Assembly: GCA_025350425.1 (NCBI GenBank)
Contig: JANXXW010000019.1
Span: 1 to 10,579, forward strand
From: Rhodospirillales bacterium
Lineage (GTDB): Bacteria > Pseudomonadota > Alphaproteobacteria > Acetobacterales > Acetobacteraceae
Reading direction: 5' to 3'
DNA length: 10,579 bases
Shown here one piece after another: positions 6,535 through 10,579 of this stretch. A program made the position numbers and the translations under genes. The first letter of the stretch is position 1, and every line of letters starts with the position of its first letter. The notes under the pieces are model-generated. The model was not told the origin of the DNA. It made no database searches and worked only from the letters and a program-made list of their open reading frames with translations.

Positions 6535-7308
6535 ATGAACAATCTCACTTCCGTGCAGGCGCACCCGCCGGCACCGTCGTTCGACCTCACTGGCAAGCGC
6601 GTCGTGGTCGTCGGCGGCAAGAAAGCGATCGGCCTTGGGGTCGCGCAGGCCGCGCACGGCGTGGGCGCCGCCGTCACGGTCGCCAGCCGCCGCACCGTCT
6701 CCGCCGAGGAACAGCCGGATCTGGCGGCGTTCGACCAGGTCGTGCTCGACATCCGCGACGAGGCGGCCGTACAGGCGGCGTTCGAGGCCATCGGCCCCTT
6801 CGACCACCTCGTCGTCACCGCAGGACCCGAGATGGGGTCCTGGGGATCGTTCATGGATCCTGACATGCGCGGCGTCCGCGGCTACCTGGAAAGCAAGTTT
6901 CTGGGTACCTGGGCCTGCGCCCGCCATGCCGCCCCGCATCTGCGGCCCGGCGGCTCCATGACGCTGCTTACCGGCGGCACCGGGGCGCGGGCTAAGCTCG
7001 GCCTGGCGGCGGTAACCTCGACGTTCGCGGCCGTCGAGATCCTGTCGCAGTCGCTCGCGCTGGAACTGGCCCCGATCCGCGTCAACACGATCCGGCCCGG
7101 CTTCATCGACACCGACTTCTGGGACACTCTGCCCGCGGAGACCGTGGAGGACATCCGGGCCAAGGTCCGCGCCACCTTCCCGGCCCGGCGGCTCGGGACA
7201 GCCGCCGATGTTGGGCACGCCGCCGTGTTCCTTATGACCAACCCCTACGTCACCGGCACGGTCCTCGAGGTCTCCGGCGGCGAGCTGCTGGTCGACTGGA
7301 TCTTCTAA
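6535..7308 (+). CDS. Atypical short-chain dehydrogenase/reductase lacking the YxxxK pair
   Basis: The 257-residue product has the SDR fold: cofactor region KRVVVVGGKKAIGLG at about 21-35, SRR at 51-53 (suggesting NADP), TAG at 95-97 in place of NAG, and the C-terminal RVNTIRPGFIDT and GTVLEVSGGEL elements. Two core signatures are altered. The usual TGxxxGxG reads VGxxxAxG. The YxxxK site reads VTSTF (V160 and F164), between GLAA and AAVEILSQSLALEL, which align cleanly with normal SDRs. Standard SDR chemistry needs that Tyr and Lys, so this protein may be non-catalytic or use other chemistry; related catalytic-residue-poor SDRs occur in bacteria. ATG 6535 has AAAGGA eight bases upstream, with an in-frame GTG at 6532. 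It is the third gene of the operon, 46 bp before a canonical SDR. Confidence 0.85.
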   Translation: MNNLTSVQAHPPAPSFDLTGKRVVVVGGKKAIGLGVAQAAHGVGAAVTVASRRTVSAEEQPDLAAFDQVVLDIRDEAAVQAAFEAIGPFDHLVVTAGPEMGSWGSFMDPDMRGVRGYLESKFLGTWACARHAAPHLRPGGSMTLLTGGTGARAKLGLAAVTSTFAAVEILSQSLALELAPIRVNTIRPGFIDTDFWDTLPAETVEDIRAKVRATFPARRLGTAADVGHAAVFLMTNPYVTGTVLEVSGGELLVDWIF

Positions 7309-7354
7309 ACACTACGAAACTACCGTCTCTCCCAACAGCACAATGGAACACGCA

Positions 7355-8137
7355 ATGAACCGTTTTGAAGGCAAGGTCGTCATCGTCACCGGGGCAGGAA
7401 CGGGCATCGGCGCCGCCACGGCCCGGCGATTCTTAGGCGAAGGTGCGACGGTTGTGCTGAACGGCCGCCGCGAAGACAAGCTGCGCGAGACCATCGCCGG
7501 CACCGACGTGGCCCGATCGCTACTCCATCCCGGCGACGTGTCGGATGAGGCCTATATGAAGCGGCTCGTGGCGGACACCGTCACCCAATTCGGCCGGCTT
7601 GACGTGCTGGTCAACAACGCCGGCTTCGCGATCTTCGGCCCGTTCGCCAAGCTGACGACCGCCGACTGGCACCGCCAGCTGGCGACCGACCTTGACGGCG
7701 TGTTCTTCGGCACCCGCGAGGCACTGCCGCACCTGCTGAAGACCAAGGGGTCGATCGTCAACCTGTCCTCCGTCTCCGGCCTCGGCGGCGACTATGGCGG
7801 GAGCGGTTACAATGCGGCCAAGGGTGCGGTCTCTAACCTGACGCGGTCGCTGGCCTTGGAATACGCCGGCCGCGGCGTCCGGGTGAACGCCGTGGCACCC
7901 AGCCTGACCACCACGGACGCGACGGCGGAGCTGGAAAAGAGCGAGGCCGCCATGGCGACCTTCCGCAGCCGCCTGCCGATGGGCCGGCCGGCCACGCCGG
8001 ACGAGGTGGCGGCGGTCATCGCGTTCCTGGCCAGCGAAGACGCCGGCTTCGTCAACGGCGTGATCCTGCCGATCGACGGCGGCTTAACCGCGTCCAACGG
8101 CCAGCCGAACTTCCTTGAGTTGTTGGGGCAAATCTAG
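7355..8137 (+). CDS. Classical short-chain dehydrogenase/reductase
   Basis: A 260-residue classical SDR: TGxxxGxG as TGAGTGIG at residues 12-19, NGRR after strand two (favouring NADP), NNAG at 87-90, catalytic S139, Y152 and K156 (YNAAK), and RVNAVAPSLTTTDA downstream. It is of the length and order of FabG-like reductases, which interconvert alcohols and ketones with NAD(P). The helix-4 Asn of the usual N-S-Y-K tetrad appears to be Asp112 (TDLDGVF where NLxGVF is usual). I take ATG 7355 as start because GGA lies seven bases upstream and MNRFEGK matches the usual SDR opening; an in-frame ATG at 7343 adds four residues. It is the last gene of the LysR-linked operon and is followed by a strong hairpin. 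The substrate is unknown. Confidence 0.9.
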   Translation: MNRFEGKVVIVTGAGTGIGAATARRFLGEGATVVLNGRREDKLRETIAGTDVARSLLHPGDVSDEAYMKRLVADTVTQFGRLDVLVNNAGFAIFGPFAKLTTADWHRQLATDLDGVFFGTREALPHLLKTKGSIVNLSSVSGLGGDYGGSGYNAAKGAVSNLTRSLALEYAGRGVRVNAVAPSLTTTDATAELEKSEAAMATFRSRLPMGRPATPDEVAAVIAFLASEDAGFVNGVILPIDGGLTASNGQPNFLELLGQI

Positions 8138-8162
8138 CGAACCACCCGATCCGCTGAACTGC

Positions 8163-8188
8163 ACCGCCGGGCTCACACGCCCGGCGGT
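8163..8188 (+). terminator. Strong hairpin after the oxidoreductase operon
   Basis: ACCGCCGGGC (8163-8172) and GCCCGGCGGT (8179-8188) are perfect 10-bp arms around a 6-base loop, starting 26 bases after the last SDR stop. There is no T-run behind it, as is common in GC-rich bacteria, so it may act with Rho or as a 3'-end stabiliser rather than as a textbook intrinsic terminator. Confidence 0.6.
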
Positions 8189-8261
8189 ACGCCTCTACGG
8201 CGCAGGTCACTGCGGCCTGAAGACCCACTAGAGTCCGAGAAGGTCAGCAGGCCGGCTCGTC

Positions 8262-8325
8262 GTTCCCAAAAAAGACCGCGATCAGATGGCCGAGGCTGTC
8301 TCGATCGAGATTGCAATTTGGGAAC
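8262..8325. repeat. 64-bp inverted-repeat element with an internal palindrome
   Basis: The arms GTTCCCAAA (8262-8270) and TTTGGGAAC (8317-8325) are perfect 9-bp complements separated by 46 bases. Inside lies a perfect 12-bp palindrome, TCTCGATCGAGA (8299-8310). It lies 96 bp before the chosen hydrolase start. It could be an operator region, an RNA leader structure, or a tiny mobile-element remnant; I cannot tell which. Nothing else is seen in 8189-8420 apart from a 24-codon open frame at 8286-8360 that I do not call. Confidence 0.4.
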
Positions 8326-8410
8326 CATGGATACTGGTTGAGGCAACGTTGAACGACTAACGGGTGGTCCTTATCAATACATTCAGCTGCCACGCTATTG
8401 TCCGCAGCCA

Positions 8411-8415
8411 TGGAG
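8411..8415 (+). promoter_or_regulatory. Shine-Dalgarno TGGAG deciding the GTG start of the hydrolase
   Basis: TGGAG stands five bases before GTG at 8421-8423. The alternatives, GTG 8364 and ATG 8442, have no comparable site. Confidence 0.4.
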
Positions 8416-8420
8416 TTTCT

Positions 8421-9434
8421 GTGTCGAACTTAGTCTCACGCATGTTCAGGACACCCCGTCATACGACGCACTACCTCGAGTGCGGCCCCACCGATGGATC
8501 GCTGATGATGTTCCTGCACGGCTGGCCGGAGCTCAGCCTGATCTGGCGTGCCCAAATGGAGGCGTTCGCTGCCGATGGTTGGCACTGCATCGCGCCGGAC
8601 ATGCGCGGATATGGAGGCTCCTCCGCACCTGCCGCCACCAACGCCTATACCAATGAGCAGGTCGTGGCCGATATGGGCGAACTCCATGACTATTTCGGCG
8701 GCAGGCCGGCGATCTGGATCGGCCATGATTGGGGTAGCGTCATCGTCGGCGCAATGGTCGCGCATCATCCGGAGCGCAGCCGTGGTTCCGTGCTGGTCTC
8801 CGTGCCCTATTTCCCGACCGCGAACGCGCTGCCGACACTCGTTCCGCTAATCAATCGGGCGATCTATCCGGCTGACGAGTATCCGGACGGCCAATGGGAC
8901 TACTACCGCTACTACAATACGCACTTCGCCTCCGCGGTCGCCGATCTCGACGCGGATAAGGCCGCATCGCTGGCGTCGATCTATCAGCGAGGTGATCCCG
9001 TCAGCATGGGCAAGGTCGCCACAAATGCGCTGGTGAGCCGGAAAGGCGGTCGCTTCGGAGCCGAACATCGCGCCCCGCCGACCCAACCGGACCTGGCGCT
9101 TTGGCCAGAAGCCGACTTCCATGCCTTGGTGCAGGCGTTCGAGGCCCACGGCTTCCGAGCGCCCTGTGCATGGTATCTGAACGACGACGCCAACATCGCC
9201 TACATGCAACGGGCCGCAAACGGCGGGCGTATCGCGCAGCCGTTATTGCTCATCAACGGCGACTACGACCAGATGAACAGCATCGAGGGCAACTATCTCG
9301 GCGATCCGATGCGTGCCGCTTGCGCCGATCTCACCGTGACGAGATTTGCCGGTGCTCACTGGCTGCCGGTGGAGCGAAAGACGAAGCTTGTTCAGGCGAT
9401 CCGAGGATGGCTTCGGACCAGGAAGCTCGGGTGA
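8421..9434 (+). CDS. Alpha/beta hydrolase, epoxide-hydrolase-like
   Basis: A 337-residue cytoplasmic enzyme from GTG 8421 (ATG 8442 would give 330). It shows the epoxide hydrolase/haloalkane dehalogenase plan: oxyanion motif HGWPE at 33-37, DMRGYGGSSAP at 60-70, nucleophile elbow GHDWGS with Asp103, a cap rich in tyrosines (WDYYRYYNTHF around 159-169), INGDYDQ with Asp283 as likely charge-relay acid, and His313 in GAHW. An Asp nucleophile with cap tyrosines fits epoxide hydrolases, which add water to an epoxide to give a diol. An Asn or Trp halide site of dehalogenases is not evident, and the Trp after the nucleophile occurs in both families. It is on the same strand as the LysR-linked operon but 283 bp beyond it after a hairpin, so it probably has its own promoter. 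It ends 46 bp before the IS element. Confidence 0.85.
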   Translation: MSNLVSRMFRTPRHTTHYLECGPTDGSLMMFLHGWPELSLIWRAQMEAFAADGWHCIAPDMRGYGGSSAPAATNAYTNEQVVADMGELHDYFGGRPAIWIGHDWGSVIVGAMVAHHPERSRGSVLVSVPYFPTANALPTLVPLINRAIYPADEYPDGQWDYYRYYNTHFASAVADLDADKAASLASIYQRGDPVSMGKVATNALVSRKGGRFGAEHRAPPTQPDLALWPEADFHALVQAFEAHGFRAPCAWYLNDDANIAYMQRAANGGRIAQPLLLINGDYDQMNSIEGNYLGDPMRAACADLTVTRFAGAHWLPVERKTKLVQAIRGWLRTRKLG

Positions 9435-9480
9435 GGGCCGTTGCGCGAGGTAGGCAGGAATAATCAGTGGCGCGGCCGTG

Positions 9481-9490
9481 TTGCATGGAC
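9481..9490 (+). repeat. IS terminal inverted repeat, left
   Basis: TTGCATGGAC, matching the opposite end at nine of ten positions. The sequence inward diverges after base ten. Confidence 0.6.
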
Positions 9491-9529
9491 TTGGGTTGCG
9501 GGCGCAGCTACCCCCGCCCCTGCTATGGT

Positions 9530-10500
9530 TCAGGCGACGCGGACGGAGATCGGGCGCCCAAGCTCCAGCATGCGGTTGAGCGCGTGGACGGCGGCGTCCA
9601 CCTTGGTCGCCCGGCGCCCATCCGTACGCGAGCGCAGGCCGTCGCCGACGACCCGCTTGAGCCTGCCGATGGCCGCTTCTGCCCAGGCTCGCTTCGTGTA
9701 GCCAGATGCTTTCTGCCAGCCGGCGCGCCCGTGCGCAGCGATGCTGTGCAGGTGGCGGTCCCGCTGCGTGGGCGCGGTCGCGGCCGTCTCGCTCGGCACC
9801 GCCGTTGACCGCGGCGGCACGATGATCGCCGCTTCCGGGTGGCGCTCGGCCACAGCCGCAGTAACGCCCTCCTGGTCGTAGGCGCCGTCGGCGGTGAAGG
9901 ATGCCACTGAGGTCTCCACCTGGTCGAGCAAGGGGCCGACCTCGGCAGCGTCGCCCACCTCCTTCGTGGTCAGCGCCGCTGCGACGATCTGACTGGTCTC
10001 AGCATCCATGCCGAGGTGCAGCATGCGCCACGACCGGCGTGTCTTGGTGCCGTGCTTCTCGACCAGCCACTCACCCGCGCCGCAGAGCTTCAGGCCCGTG
10101 CTGTCTACAACAGATGCAGGGACTCGCCGTCCCTGTGCCGCCGCGGGCGCGGCACCTTCAGCGTCTCCGCCCGGCGGCAAAGGGTCGAGTGGTCGGGCAC
10201 GGCCAAATCGAGCCCGAGCAGGCCGATGACGGAGCCGATTAGGCCTTCGGTCTGACGCAGGGCCAAGCGGAACAGGGCCCGGAGCGTCAGCGCCGTCAGG
10301 ATTGCCAACGACGAATACCAGCGCTGCCTGCCCTGGGTGGTGCGCGGCTCCGCCCGCCAGCCCTCGATGGCCTCGTCCGTGAACCAGACCGTCAAGCTGC
10401 CGCACTGGCGCAAGCTGGCGTCATACTCGCGCCAGTTCATGACTTTGTGCTTCTGTTTGGGAATGTGGCGGCGGCGGTCCTGGTTCAGCTTGAAAGGCAA
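9530..10500 (-). pseudogene. IS5-family DDE transposase, broken by a one-base frameshift
   Basis: The N-terminal reading (TTG start at 10500, product beginning MPFKLNQDRRRHIPKQKH) runs through the transposase N-terminal domain and ends GESLHLL at a TAG (10105-10107). The sequence resumes one frame over as VDSTGLKLCGAGEWLVEKHG and ends LNRMLELGRPISVRVA at TGA 9530-9532. The first catalytic Asp (VDST), second Asp (TADGAYD) and the Glu (AWAEAAIGRLKRV) are all in the second part. Together the parts make about 323 residues, the usual full length, and the 971-bp span is one base short of a multiple of three. The pattern fits loss of one base where CTGTTG-GTAGAC would be expected. No slippery heptamer is visible, so programmed frameshifting is unlikely; a sequencing error is possible. 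Confidence 0.85.
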
Positions 10501-10569
10501 GATGGGTATCCGAGGTCAGTTCAGGGTGGAGCCCCCTACGCCGCGCCGGTCCCGGACGCCAATGGGCGG

Positions 10570-10579
10570 GTCTATGCAA
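10570..10579 (-). repeat. IS terminal inverted repeat, right (at window edge)
   Basis: GTCTATGCAA on the + strand, the complement of the left repeat with one mismatch. It is the last sequence in the window, so its true outer end is not visible. Confidence 0.6.

Larger units (their letters stand above)
9481..10579 (-). mobile_element. IS5-family insertion sequence, near-complete
   Basis: TTGCATGGAC at 9481-9490 pairs with TTGCATAGAC, read on the - strand from 10579 to 10570: nine of ten bases match as terminal inverted repeats. Between them lies one transposase gene on the - strand. The total is about 1.1 kb, normal for this group. The window ends exactly at the right repeat, so the outermost bases and target duplication cannot be checked; GTG before 9481 may belong to the element too. 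Confidence 0.75.

Noticed and set aside
6304..7218. Long - strand open frame (304 codons) opposite the SRPBCC and first SDR genes
   Set aside because: It lies wholly opposite well-recognised + strand genes, is rich in Arg/Gly/Asp typical of antisense of GC-rich codons, and shows no family features.
8286..8360. 24-codon + strand frame beginning MAEAVSIEIAIWEPWILVE
   Set aside because: There is no convincing ribosome binding site, the frame overlaps the inverted repeat, and no homology is recognised; too weak to call.
1..10579. CRISPR array, tRNA/rRNA genes, toxin-antitoxin, defence or phage genes
   Set aside because: No regularly spaced repeats, tRNA-like arms or matching protein families were seen on either strand.

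Overview
The window is GC-rich DNA that reads like an accessory segment of an alphaproteobacterial replicon. The IS5-type transposases at both edges, the LysR/AraC regulators and the oxidoreductase content recall Acetobacteraceae, other Rhodospirillales, or Methylobacterium. That placement is inference from protein style only; no rRNA, tRNA or taxonomic marker is present.

Layout: (1) Bases 2-79 are the last codons of an IS5-family transposase on the + strand. (2) Bases 214-2733, on the - strand, form a transport operon: an MFS transporter, a 71-residue single-pass membrane protein that overlaps it by ATGA, and an AEC-family (auxin efflux carrier type) permease. An in-frame TAG at codon 181 of about 301 breaks the permease. 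(3) A 341-bp divergent region with overlapping palindromes separates this operon from an AraC-family activator (3075-4118, +), the likely regulator. (4) At about 4119-4311 the sequence becomes visibly more GC-rich, and a short motif resembling an IS terminus sits at the junction. (5) A LysR-type regulator (4312-5223, -) is divergent from a tight four-gene + strand operon (5328-8137): a COG2085-type NADP-binding oxidoreductase, a SRPBCC/polyketide-cyclase-like protein, an atypical SDR without the catalytic Tyr/Lys, and a canonical SDR. A strong hairpin follows. (6) An epoxide-hydrolase-like alpha/beta hydrolase (8421-9434, +) follows an intergenic inverted repeat that contains a 12-bp palindrome. 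(7) A near-complete IS5-family element (9481 to the window end, - strand) has a transposase broken by a one-base frameshift.

Working together: the left half looks like an AraC-controlled uptake or efflux unit for a small, probably organic-acid or aromatic, solute; its AEC part is now probably non-functional. The right half looks like a LysR-controlled redox module acting on a small carbonyl or epoxide compound, with two SDRs, a NADP-binding reductase, a ligand-binding SRPBCC protein and a nearby epoxide hydrolase. The substrate cannot be read from the sequence. Two IS5-type elements, with transposase 3' ends facing inward, flank the whole segment. No CRISPR array, phage gene or recognisable defence or toxin-antitoxin system was seen.
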